Shown one piece after another: positions 8,314 through 16,559 of a stretch of 64,000 bases of DNA. The notes below the pieces were generated by a model. The model worked only from the letters and a program-made list of their open reading frames with translations, was not told the DNA's origin and did not search any database. The first letter of the stretch is position 1. Each line of letters starts with the position of its first letter. The stretch is taken from contig CAJGDP010000006.1 of NCBI GenBank assembly GCA_904502235.1, forward strand, positions 1 through 64,000. The letters are read 5' to 3'. Position numbers and translations under genes: made by a program. This stretch comes from an uncultured Bacteroidaceae bacterium (GTDB lineage Bacteria > Bacteroidota > Bacteroidia > Bacteroidales > Bacteroidaceae).

Positions 8314-9573
8314 TCATTTCAGCTGTGTCAGCTTTACGAGTTCTATCTTTGTGCTGTTCTGTTTGATGGTCTGTATCCTGAAGTCGCCTATGGTGATGGA
8401 TTCGTTCAGCTGGGGGAATCGCTGGTGATGGGCGAGGATGAAACCTCCTAATGTCTGATAGTTGTCCGATTCGGGGATGCCGAGGTCGAATATTTCGTTT
8501 ATGCGTTCTATCTCCAGACGGCCCGAAAGCAGATACTCTTTGTTGCCCAGTGATTTGGCTATGAGGTTGGGGTTGTCGTGTTCATCCTCAATCTCGCCGA
8601 TAATCTCTTCTACAAGGTCTTCGAGTGATACTATGCCCGATGTTCCGCCGAACTCGTCTATTACTACGGCAAGGGATTTCTTCTGCTGCATGAGTGTCTT
8701 CATGAGTTTCTGTGCCGAGAGGGTTTCGGGTACGAATGGCATCTTGCATATCTTCTGCTGCCATTTCTTGCCCATGCGGAATAGCTCGGATGAGTGTATG
8801 TAGCCTATTATGTTGTCGATATTGTCCTTGAATACCACAATCTTGGAGTGTCCCGACTCTATGAACACCGACTTGAGTTCGCTTAGCGGGGTGTTTACTT
8901 CCACTGCTTCAATCTCGGTACGTGGCACAAGGCAGTCGCGTACTTTGATGTTGGAGAAATCGAGGGCGTTCTGGAATATGAGCACGTCGTTGTCGATGGT
9001 CTCTTCCTCTTCTTCGGCATTCTCTATCGATGTCTGTATCAGGTGATTGAGTTCGCGCTTCGAAAAGGTGGTGTCGCGTTCTTCGTCCTTTATCTTTATG
9101 CCGAGGATGCGTAACAGGAAGGTTGAACAGAGTGTGGTGAAACGCGATAGAGGGTAGAGCAGTATGTACAACGGGTATGTTATTATTGAAAACCTCTTTA
9201 GGGAACGGTTTGGGTTTATTCTGAAGAGTGCCTTTGGCACGAATTCGCCTGTGAGGATTATCACGAGGGTTGATATTATTGTCTCGAGCAACAGTGAATT
9301 GGCGTCGCTGAATCCGTGGAGTATGGTCTTGTTCAGCAACTCTGCCATGAGCATACCGTAGATTACAAGCACTATGTTGTTGCCTACAAGCAGGCTGGAA
9401 ATGAAGTTGTTGCTGTTGGAGTAGAACTTGTTGATTATGTATGATGTGGTGGAGCGTTCGTTGAGGTCGATACCCAACAGCAGTTTGTTGGACGATACGA
9501 AGGCTATCTCCATGCCGGAAAAGAGCGCGGAGAACATTATTACTATAATCAGTTCAAGTATCAGTTCTAACAT
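8314..9573 (-). CDS. CorC/HlyC-family membrane protein (DUF21 + CBS pair)
   Basis: 419 residues. An N-terminal DUF21 membrane domain with three or four segments (residues ~1-165; MFSALFSGMEIAFVSSNK) is followed by a CBS pair (~195-325; 'VRDCLVPRTEIEAV' and 'VVIDEFGGTSGIVSLEDL'). A CorC_HlyC C-terminal domain (~340-415; 'SDNYQTLGGFILAHHQRFP') completes it. The family includes Mg/Co efflux-related proteins and, in gliding Bacteroidota, GldE. The specific substrate is unknown. It starts 3 bases after the lptC stop codon, so it belongs to the same transcript. Confidence 0.88.
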   Translation of the reverse strand: MLELILELIIVIMFSALFSGMEIAFVSSNKLLLGIDLNERSTTSYIINKFYSNSNNFISSLLVGNNIVLVIYGMLMAELLNKTILHGFSDANSLLLETIISTLVIILTGEFVPKALFRINPNRSLKRFSIITYPLYILLYPLSRFTTLCSTFLLRILGIKIKDEERDTTFSKRELNHLIQTSIENAEEEEETIDNDVLIFQNALDFSNIKVRDCLVPRTEIEAVEVNTPLSELKSVFIESGHSKIVVFKDNIDNIIGYIHSSELFRMGKKWQQKICKMPFVPETLSAQKLMKTLMQQKKSLAVVIDEFGGTSGIVSLEDLVEEIIGEIEDEHDNPNLIAKSLGNKEYLLSGRLEIERINEIFDLGIPESDNYQTLGGFILAHHQRFPQLNESITIGDFRIQTIKQNSTKIELVKLTQLK

Positions 9574-9576
9574 TTC

Positions 9577-10164
9577 TTATTCTTCTATTGTGTATATGCC
9601 TTTGGTGTTGTTTATCTGCCACACGGTAAGATTCTGGTCGGCTGAGAAGCCTATGCCTTCGGTTACCTGGTGGTCGGCTTGTTCTATTCTTATGTAGGCG
9701 TCGGAATAGATTTTTTCTTTCTCCTGGTCCCAGTACATCAGCCGGGTGTGGAATTTTTCGTCTTTGGCGTTCTTTATGTCTACGTTACCTATGAGTTTCC
9801 AGAGTTTCTGTTCGTTGTAGTAATATGCCGTGTCGCACTTTACTGTGGCTTCCACGTTCATCTCTCTGTCGTATTTCTCAAGGTAGACGCCTTTCTCGAA
9901 TGCCCAATGGGGCGGTTGGCGCTTGTCGTAGATGCGCCACTCGTCGGCGATTATCTTGTAGCTTATGCGTCCGGAGTCGCTGACGATGGTATTTACGTCA
10001 AAGGTGCTCATTACTGCGATGGAGTCGCTGTGCTCTATGGCAAGCATCTTCTCACCCGATTCGCCTTTGCACGATGAATGAAAAATCAGTACAACAACTG
10101 CCATGATGGCAATTGTTGTACCGTTTATAATCTGTCGTTTCTTATCTGATAGTAGTTGTCTCAT
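9577..10164 (-). CDS. lptC: LPS export ABC transporter periplasmic protein LptC
   Basis: 195 residues. A single N-terminal hydrophobic segment ends in a lipobox-like Cys (IFHSSCKGE, residue ~32). A beta-jellyroll LptC/OstA-type domain follows ('GVYLEKYDREMNVEATVKCDTAYYY...GNVDIKNAK'). LptC hands lipopolysaccharide from the LptBFG complex to the LptA bridge. It overlaps the end of the upstream TPR gene by 23 bases, and the CorC gene starts 3 bases downstream. This order is common in Bacteroidales. Confidence 0.85.
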   Translation of the reverse strand: MRQLLSDKKRQIINGTTIAIMAVVVLIFHSSCKGESGEKMLAIEHSDSIAVMSTFDVNTIVSDSGRISYKIIADEWRIYDKRQPPHWAFEKGVYLEKYDREMNVEATVKCDTAYYYNEQKLWKLIGNVDIKNAKDEKFHTRLMYWDQEKEKIYSDAYIRIEQADHQVTEGIGFSADQNLTVWQINNTKGIYTIEE

Positions 10165-11563
10165 TTATCCAACCGCCAATGTTGATGGTCTGACCGCTCT
10201 TGTAGTTTCTCATGAACATTTCCTCGGCTTTGGGGAAATATTTCTTGTACATGGCGATATACTTGTCGGCCTCTTTCTTCACTGATGGGTCAACTGCTTT
10301 TGCACGCTCAAGACGGTCGATGCAGAGATAGTATGTACATGAGTTGAGTGTCTCGTCGTCGCACCAGTCGGGCTTTGTTGCGTAGCACTGTGCGATGAGG
10401 ATGTGTGGAGCACCGAACTTTGAGTTCAACGACAATGCCTTCAAGGCATAGCTGCGTGCCTTCACATAGTTGCCGAGACTGTAGTATACGTTACCTACCT
10501 TGTTGCACAAGTCGGCCTTTGTGGTGATTGATGTCTCAAGCTCGATAGCCTGGTCGAACAACTCCATTGCCTTCTCGGTCTCGCCTCTCTTGAAGTAACG
10601 GAAACCGCAACCCATGGCTGCCTTTGATGTAGGCTCTATTGCAAGAGCGTACTCCGATGCTGTGAGGTATGCGTCCTGCTCGGTACACTTAAGCATACTC
10701 ATAACCGAGATAACCTTGTTAAGGTATTCGAGGTTGTCCTTGTTCTCTTCGAGCTTGGTCATGTAGATGTTGTTGAGGTCCTCGCATGTTGCAGCACCGC
10801 TGTTGATGAAGTATGCGTCGATGTTGCTCTTTGAGATACGTGAAGCGTCAATCATCTTGCCATAGTTCACTGCGTTGATGCTGTCCTTGGGGTTACCGCT
10901 CTCCTGGTAACGTGCGTTGCAAGCCTCGATGTTGTCGTGGTACTTGTCGAGAACTTCCACAATGTAAACCGATGCGTTGAGGTAGTCCTCGATAATCTGC
11001 TCGCCGTGGCTCTGGTCTTTCTTGTACTTCATAGCAGAGTACTTCATGAAACGCTCTGTTACGGTGTACTCAGACATTCCCTGCTCCATCTCTACTGATG
11101 CTGCAAGCATGTTATAGATGGTGTCTACGGGTGCATCCTTGCGATACTGGATGTATGCCATGGCTTTCTTGCCAAGGATGTTGCCGGCTGAAAGACGTGT
11201 CTTTGTGATTGCCTGCAATTTGTCGAGATACTTGATCTGGTTGTCATATACAAGCATGAGCTCGTTGATGTACTCCTCTTTTTTTACAGGGTCGCTCTCT
11301 TTCTTGATAAGCTCGGTAAGAATCTTTATACCGTTGGTGTAGGTATCGACACGTGCTACGGGGAACTCTGTGAATACTATTTTCCATGAGTCGTAAGCTG
11401 TGTTGAAGTCCTTGTTCTTTACGTTGATGCTTGAGATGCTGATTGCCTCAAGACATCTGATGCTGTCCTCGCCCTGTCCGAAACGGAATTCGTTGGTAAC
11501 TCCGTTCTGTGCGCTTGCGCTTGATACTACAAGTACAAGCAGTGCAAAAAATAATTTTTTCAT
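10142..11563 (-). CDS. Secreted tetratricopeptide-repeat protein
   Basis: 473 residues with a signal peptide (MKKLFFALLVLVVSSASAQ). The rest is helical and repeat-like; the clearest TPR units are near residues 320-400 (AAMGCGFRYFKRGETEKAMELF; ADLCNKVGNVYYSLGNYVKA). It is periplasmic or outer-membrane associated and has no enzyme motif. It lies between an outer-membrane barrel gene and lptC, with 22-23 base spacing or overlap, so a scaffold role in envelope assembly is likely but inferred. Confidence 0.8.
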   Translation of the reverse strand: MKKLFFALLVLVVSSASAQNGVTNEFRFGQGEDSIRCLEAISISSINVKNKDFNTAYDSWKIVFTEFPVARVDTYTNGIKILTELIKKESDPVKKEEYINELMLVYDNQIKYLDKLQAITKTRLSAGNILGKKAMAYIQYRKDAPVDTIYNMLAASVEMEQGMSEYTVTERFMKYSAMKYKKDQSHGEQIIEDYLNASVYIVEVLDKYHDNIEACNARYQESGNPKDSINAVNYGKMIDASRISKSNIDAYFINSGAATCEDLNNIYMTKLEENKDNLEYLNKVISVMSMLKCTEQDAYLTASEYALAIEPTSKAAMGCGFRYFKRGETEKAMELFDQAIELETSITTKADLCNKVGNVYYSLGNYVKARSYALKALSLNSKFGAPHILIAQCYATKPDWCDDETLNSCTYYLCIDRLERAKAVDPSVKKEADKYIAMYKKYFPKAEEMFMRNYKSGQTINIGGWINETTTIR

Positions 11564-11585
11564 CTCTCTAATTGTTCTATTTTGT

Positions 11586-12839
11586 TTATTTTACTTTCAT
11601 CTTCATGAACCATGCTTCGTTGAACGTGATACCGATGTTCAGTCGGAAGTAGTTCTCGGCAATGAGTCCTGCGCTCATGGGCGACATGTGTATGTACTGT
11701 CCCGAAACGTGCACCAGTGCGCTGTTGTATTTGTTGTTGCGGTTCATAATAGGCAACGAGAGTCCGGCACTTATTCCGTATTCGTTGCATCCGTTGTTGC
11801 CTTTTACCACGGTGTATGGCTGTGCAAAGTGAACACCTCCGCGATAGCTTATCATCTTGTGGTATTTGTTCGAAGGCTTGTTCGGTGCGTACTCCATACC
11901 TATTGAAACCTTGTAACGGTCGATGCCCATGTCGTCGTCGCCGAAGAATGTGGATGTTCCCCATTGCTGGAATGTGTAGTCGGCACCGAACTTCCATTGC
12001 TTGTCGTAGCAGTATGTGAAACCTCCACCGTATGTGTGGGGCAACTTGAAGCCGTTTGTTATTTTTGTGGTGTCGGTCTGTTCGCTTCCACGATACAGGA
12101 TTGTCTTTGCGTCGGCGTGCATGCTGTGTCCCAGCGAGTATGTTGCACCAAGTACAAAATCGTGTTTCTTTGCTATTGTGGCGTAATACTGCAGACCGAA
12201 ATCAACCTTGTAGCTCTTCAGCTTTGCTGAATGGATTTTATAATTGTCATCTTCGCTGTTGGTGAGGTTGTCACTGATTTCGTGGGTTATATCACCGTAG
12301 ATGTATGCGGCTGTCGCACCCAATGACAATCCTTTGAACGGCTGCCAACCAATTCCTATGTAAGGCTGGTACAATCCTCCCGTTCCGGCATATGTGTAGG
12401 TGTGCTCTTCTGTTGTTCCTTCGTTCGCTGTAGAACTGAATGTGTATCCTACGTTTGAGAATGGAAGAAAACCTATTGACATTCCCAATCCTTTGCACAG
12501 GCGGAACTGCATTGCAATGTAGTCGAAACTTGCATTGAGCGCGTTTGTGCCTTTGCCGTTCTCTTTGAAGTAGACATCCTGGAGTGTGAATCCTGCCTCG
12601 AAAAGCATTGTGAGGGTGTCGGCTTGTGAGAACGATGCCGGATTGATGATGTTTATGTAACTGTCGCTTCTCAAACCATAGCCCAAGCCGCCCATCTGAC
12701 GGTTGATGCCGAGACTCTGGTTTGTGAGTATACCCAAACCGTAGCGTGAATAGGGCGAGTTTGTGCCGTTGTCGGCTTTTGCTCCGACAAATGCGACGAG
12801 TATTGTCAAAATTGTAAATATCTGTTTAAAAGCCTTCAT
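11586..12839 (-). CDS. Outer-membrane beta-barrel protein (OmpP1/FadL-like)
   Basis: 417 residues from the ATG at 12839, which begins a signal peptide (MKAFKQIFTILTILVAFVGAKAD). An in-frame ATG at 12881 would overlap coaX and spoil the signal peptide. The mature part opens with 'NSPYSRYGLGIL...MGGLGYGLRSDSYINIINPAS', typical of Bacteroidota OmpP1/FadL-like barrels, and is rich in alternating aromatic beta-strands up to the last Phe-containing strand. Probably an outer-membrane channel of unknown substrate. Located 28 bases after coaX in the same direction. Confidence 0.8.
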   Translation of the reverse strand: MKAFKQIFTILTILVAFVGAKADNGTNSPYSRYGLGILTNQSLGINRQMGGLGYGLRSDSYINIINPASFSQADTLTMLFEAGFTLQDVYFKENGKGTNALNASFDYIAMQFRLCKGLGMSIGFLPFSNVGYTFSSTANEGTTEEHTYTYAGTGGLYQPYIGIGWQPFKGLSLGATAAYIYGDITHEISDNLTNSEDDNYKIHSAKLKSYKVDFGLQYYATIAKKHDFVLGATYSLGHSMHADAKTILYRGSEQTDTTKITNGFKLPHTYGGGFTYCYDKQWKFGADYTFQQWGTSTFFGDDDMGIDRYKVSIGMEYAPNKPSNKYHKMISYRGGVHFAQPYTVVKGNNGCNEYGISAGLSLPIMNRNNKYNSALVHVSGQYIHMSPMSAGLIAENYFRLNIGITFNEAWFMKMKVK

Positions 12840-12867
12840 ATAAAGAGCTGTTGAATTTCTTGTTTGG

Positions 12868-13587
12868 TTATAAAGTCTCAAGAATTCTGTTCAAGCCTTT
12901 GGCGACAAGATTCTTATCTGCAAAGATACAACTTTTTATGCGATTTTTAAGCGTTTTTTCGTCTCCACCCGTTAAAAAAACCAAAACATCGCCATATTTT
13001 TCCTTTATTTCGGTGATATAGCCGTCAATTTCGTGGCAAATGCCTGTTATTACACCGCTTCGGATGGCAGTTTCGGTGTCGTAGCCAATGGACGGTGTAT
13101 CTCCCTCTTTTTCAACGAGGGGCAGTCTGCCTGTGTATTCGTGCAATGCCTTAAGGCGCATCTTTACTCCGGGAGCGATGTTGCCGCCTTTGTATATACC
13201 CTGACGGGTTACGAAATCAATGGTTATTGCGCTGCCGGCATCTATTACAAGCATGTTGTTGCCTGGCTTTTCGCTCCATGCTCCCACGGCTGCCGCTATG
13301 CGGTCGCTTCCCAATGTGTGTGGGGTGGCGTATTCTATCTTCAGCGGGGTGGGGGTTGTGTTGTTGAACCATATGACGGGGCATCCGACGGCTTGGAACT
13401 CGGCTTTCTGCTCCTCGGTGAGGTCTATGACGGTGGAGACAATTATTCGGCTGATGCCGAACTGGTTGTTCCACTCCGAAACAACGTCGTACGATGCTCC
13501 GTTCCGTCGTGTATGCAGCACTATCTGTTCTCCGTTGAAAAGGTAGAACTTTGCGCTGTTGTTGCCTATGTCTGCTATAAGGTTCAA
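12868..13587 (-). CDS. coaX: Type III pantothenate kinase CoaX
   Basis: CoaX phosphorylates pantothenate, the first step of coenzyme A synthesis. The acetate-and-sugar-kinase-fold motifs are visible: an N-terminal 'IADIGNN' phosphate loop, 'PHTLGSDRIAAAVGAW', 'MLVIDAGSAITIDFV' and 'YKGGNIAPGVKMRL'. The start is set at a TTG (13587), giving 239 residues beginning Leu/Met-Asn-Leu-Ile-Ala-Asp-Ile-Gly, the normal family start. The ATG at 13665 adds 26 residues with no homology and lies upstream of an excellent promoter (13611-13641), so it is unlikely to be used. First gene of the cluster running to corC. Confidence 0.88.
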   Translation of the reverse strand: MNLIADIGNNSAKFYLFNGEQIVLHTRRNGASYDVVSEWNNQFGISRIIVSTVIDLTEEQKAEFQAVGCPVIWFNNTTPTPLKIEYATPHTLGSDRIAAAVGAWSEKPGNNMLVIDAGSAITIDFVTRQGIYKGGNIAPGVKMRLKALHEYTGRLPLVEKEGDTPSIGYDTETAIRSGVITGICHEIDGYITEIKEKYGDVLVFLTGGDEKTLKNRIKSCIFADKNLVAKGLNRILETL

Positions 13588-13610
13588 AATGCTGTATTTA
13601 TTTCCGACTG

Positions 13611-13641
13611 CAAAGATACTGCTAAGCGGTAAAATATCAAA
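13611..13641 (-). promoter_or_regulatory. Consensus promoter for the coaX cluster
   Basis: On the minus strand, TTTG (13641-13638), 19 bases, then TATCTTTG (13618-13611): a full match to the Bacteroidota TTTG/TAnnTTTG promoter. The expected transcription start is roughly 15-20 bases before the TTG start codon. Confidence 0.8.
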
Positions 13642-13754
13642 GTAAGCCTTGTAAATATTGTTCATTTACGGAATCTTTGGGGTAAAGCTCAAGGTTTACC
13701 GCACTCGCTTTGAAAAATATTGAAGTAAACTTCATATTTCTCGCTCGTTAGCAG

Positions 13755-13762
13755 TATCTTTG
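13755..13762 (+). promoter_or_regulatory. -7 promoter box for the Lnb-like gene
   Basis: TATCTTTG lies 17 bases before the ATG at 13780, implying a leader of only about 10 bases. No clear -33 TTTG is present. Confidence 0.55.
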
Positions 13763-13779
13763 CAAAAGAATTGGTAAGT

Positions 13780-14949
13780 ATGAAAAGAGTAAATATAATT
13801 GTTTTAGGTCTGCTGTTCTCTTTGTCTATGATGGCAGGCACTCCAAAGTTCAGTGTCCTGACCTGTTATCCCGGCGATGAGGCTTATTCGCTCTACGGGC
13901 ATACGGGGTTGAGATATTGTGATGAGGAGAAGGGGCTTGATATTGTATTCAACTACGGATATTTCGATTTTGACGCGCCTCATTTCATCTGGCGTTTTGT
14001 CCGTGGTGAAACGGATTATATGGTCGGCGCTGTGTCGTATGATGTGTTCTGCAGAGAGTACATGAATCGTGGTTCGCTTATTGTGGGTGATGTGCTTGAA
14101 CTGACTCCTGAACAGGAAAATGAACTTTTTGAATTGCTCAGGGAGAACTGCCGTCCCGAGAACAGGGTGTACCGATACAACTATTTCTATAACAATTGCA
14201 CCACTAAGATTCGCGATTTGGTGGAACGTGTTACAGGAGGTGTGGAGTATGATGCCGCTCCCGGCTATGCCACTTTCCGCGATGCCTTGAATGCTCTGCT
14301 CGAAAATCATCCTTGGTATGCTTTCGGAATCAATCTGATGCTCGGTGCCGATATCGACCGCCCTGCGTCTGTCCGTGATTTGCAGTTCGTCCCTATGAAT
14401 TACATGGAGAATTTGAGCAAGGCTTATGTTACCGGTGAAAATGGTGAAAGAGACCGGTTGTCGACCGTCCGCAATATGACAATCCCCGAAACAGAAGACT
14501 CACCTGCGGTTCACAGCAATTTTACGCCGTTCAATGTGGCTCTGTTGCTGTTGCTTGCCACTTTTGTGGTGATGCTTTGCGAGGTACGCAAGAAAAAGAG
14601 TTTTTGGGCTTTTGATGTGTTGATTATGTCAATGCAGGGATTGGCCGGTTGTGTGTTGCTCTTTATGGCTCTGTTCTCACAGCACCCGGCGGTGGGCAAC
14701 AACTGGTTGCTCATTCTGCTGAATCCTTTGGCTTTGGTGCTTATGCCTGTGTATGTATGTCGCATGAGAAAACGCAGATCCATGTCTGTCGCTTGGGTGC
14801 AGGTGGCTATGGTGGTGGCCTTCTTGGTGTCGGCTGCATGTGGGGTGCAGGTGTATCCGTTGCCTGTTTATTTCTGCGCTGTTGCTTTGATGGTGCGTTC
14901 GTTGTTCTTGATTTATAAGGAAAATATATGCGAATTAAGTCGTTTTTGA
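13780..14949 (+). CDS. Lnb-type (DUF4105) membrane protein with Cys/His active-site motifs
   Basis: 389 residues from the ATG at 13780; an in-frame TTG three codons earlier falls nearer the promoter and is less likely. After a signal peptide, the periplasmic domain (residues ~22-240) has 'YSLYGHTGLRY' (His41) and 'YNNCTTKIRD' (Cys140). These are the conserved His and Cys of the Lnb N-terminal periplasmic domain (PF13387, formerly DUF4105). Four or five membrane segments follow from residue ~250. In Enterococcus, Lnb moves an acyl chain within lipoproteins to make lyso-form lipoproteins. A similar thiol acyltransferase role here is inference. It overlaps the next gene by 22 bases, so the two are translated together. 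Confidence 0.75.
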   Translation: MKRVNIIVLGLLFSLSMMAGTPKFSVLTCYPGDEAYSLYGHTGLRYCDEEKGLDIVFNYGYFDFDAPHFIWRFVRGETDYMVGAVSYDVFCREYMNRGSLIVGDVLELTPEQENELFELLRENCRPENRVYRYNYFYNNCTTKIRDLVERVTGGVEYDAAPGYATFRDALNALLENHPWYAFGINLMLGADIDRPASVRDLQFVPMNYMENLSKAYVTGENGERDRLSTVRNMTIPETEDSPAVHSNFTPFNVALLLLLATFVVMLCEVRKKKSFWAFDVLIMSMQGLAGCVLLFMALFSQHPAVGNNWLLILLNPLALVLMPVYVCRMRKRRSMSVAWVQVAMVVAFLVSAACGVQVYPLPVYFCAVALMVRSLFLIYKENICELSRF

Positions 14950-16469
14950 TAGCTTTGCTGTGTCTGCCGGCTTTGGTATGGGCGCAGGAAAGGATAAACT
15001 CTCCCAAACTATATCTGAATATTGTCGTCGACCAGTTGCGTACCGACTTTCTGTATGAGTTCTCGGGCTTGTATGGCGAGGGCGGTTTCAAGCGTCTGCT
15101 TGCCGAGGGACGTGTGTATCCCAATTCTTACTATGCTTTTGAGAATGTGGACAGGGCTTCGGCTGTGGCTACGTTGGCTACAGGTACGAATCCTTATGTG
15201 AACGGTATTGTGGGTGAGCGTTGGTTCGACCGCAGTACTCTGCGTGCGGTAAGCAGTGTGGAGGATAAAAAATACAAGGGATTGTATTCTATTTCGCCAT
15301 ACGCCCCCACAAGGCTGAAGGCTATAACCATAACCGATGAGATGAAGCGTGCTTCGCGCGGCAAGGCTTTTGTATGTTCCATTGCTCCCGATGAGGATGC
15401 GGCTGTGATAGCCGGCGGTCATGCAGCCGATGTCGCCCTGTGGAAGAACAATTCGGCAGGTTTCTGGAGCAGTTCGAGCTATTATGGTGTGTTCCCCGAA
15501 TGGGCCGCTGCAATGAACAAGGTGGTGCAGGGACGTTCGGCAAAGTGGAAACCGTTGTACGACGTGGAGAGATACAATAATTTCGGCGATGATGCTCCAA
15601 AGGCTTTCGGTTATGCTTTCGATGGCAAGAACAAGGTAAAGCAGTACAAGACCACTGCCTGTATAAACGATGAGGTTGCCGAGATGGCCATGGCTTTCCT
15701 TAAAGAAGGCGTTGTGGGCGGTGATGATATTGCCGACTGTCTGTCGCTTACATTCTATGCGGGAAATATCGATGGTAATCCTATGGAACACCGTCCTATG
15801 GAGGTGCAGGATATATATGCACGTCTCGACGGTACTCTGTCGGCTCTCTTTGCACAGGTGGACAGCATTGTGGGTATGGAGAATGTTGTGGTGTCGCTCT
15901 CGTCAACTGGATATGTTATGGTGAGCAGCGACGACGGTGCGGAATATCGTCTGCCTTCGGGTACAATATTCATGGAGAGGGTGCAGGCACTGCTGAACGT
16001 ATATCTTGGTGCCATATTCGGCAAGGGGGAGTATATAGAAGGCGTATTCGGCTCGCAGCTATACTTTGACAATGCTCTTATCGAAAACATGAAAATCGAC
16101 AAGATTGACCTTGTGTCGCGTTCAATAGAGTTCCTCAAGTCGCTCGATGGTGTGGAGGATGTATTCAGTATATACCATCTTGGCGGTACGCTGAGCCCGG
16201 AACTCCAATATGTGAAGAACGGATATAACCAGGCATGCTCGGGTGATGTGTGGCTACGTCTGATGCCGGGCTGGAAGGTTGCAGGCAGTTCACTGACGCT
16301 AACAAACGAGGTGTATCGTACTCCGGTAATGTTCCCGATAATCATTCATGGAGCAGGAATAGAACATGATGTGGTGGAGGGGATGACTCCTGCCAATATT
16401 CTTGCGGCAGAGATGGCGCGTCTGTTGCACATCCGCCGTCCTAACGATAATTGCCTCAGGATTTTTTAA
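14928..16469 (+). CDS. Alkaline-phosphatase-fold secreted protein, probably catalytically inactive
   Basis: 513 residues with a signal peptide (MRIKSFLIALLCLPALVWAQ). It has the layout of PafA-like alkaline phosphatases: 'NIVVDQLRTDFL' with metal-ligand-like Asp35, then 'ATLATGTNPYVNGIVG', and 'MEVQDIYARLDGTLSALF'. By-eye alignment shows the other ligands missing: the usual 'LTADHG' is 'LSSTGY' (residues 324-329), the Asp-x-x-Gly-His motif reads 'NIDGN', and the nucleophile Thr motif before the ATG-rich stretch is gone. It therefore looks like a pseudoenzyme in the periplasm, perhaps a binding or scaffold subunit for the overlapping Lnb-like protein. Often annotated simply as an alkaline phosphatase family protein. 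Confidence 0.8.
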   Translation: MRIKSFLIALLCLPALVWAQERINSPKLYLNIVVDQLRTDFLYEFSGLYGEGGFKRLLAEGRVYPNSYYAFENVDRASAVATLATGTNPYVNGIVGERWFDRSTLRAVSSVEDKKYKGLYSISPYAPTRLKAITITDEMKRASRGKAFVCSIAPDEDAAVIAGGHAADVALWKNNSAGFWSSSSYYGVFPEWAAAMNKVVQGRSAKWKPLYDVERYNNFGDDAPKAFGYAFDGKNKVKQYKTTACINDEVAEMAMAFLKEGVVGGDDIADCLSLTFYAGNIDGNPMEHRPMEVQDIYARLDGTLSALFAQVDSIVGMENVVVSLSSTGYVMVSSDDGAEYRLPSGTIFMERVQALLNVYLGAIFGKGEYIEGVFGSQLYFDNALIENMKIDKIDLVSRSIEFLKSLDGVEDVFSIYHLGGTLSPELQYVKNGYNQACSGDVWLRLMPGWKVAGSSLTLTNEVYRTPVMFPIIIHGAGIEHDVVEGMTPANILAAEMARLLHIRRPNDNCLRIF

Positions 16470-16492
16470 ACTTCTAATGCAAAATATTCAAA

Positions 16493-16527
16493 TCGCCGCT
16501 CTTCCTAAAGAAGGGTGGTGAGTTTTT
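16493..16527 (+). terminator. Terminator after the phosphatase-like gene
   Basis: A 12-bp stem with several G-T pairs (16493-16504 with 16510-16521, 5-base loop CTAAA) is followed by a run of five T residues and further T-rich sequence. Confidence 0.6.
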
Positions 16528-16559
16528 ATTAATTTTTAAAATTCAAAACATATAGAGAA

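Noticed and set aside
15009..15791. 260-codon minus-strand frame
   Set aside because: It is antisense to the phosphatase-like gene and overlaps its conserved motifs; no domain recognised.
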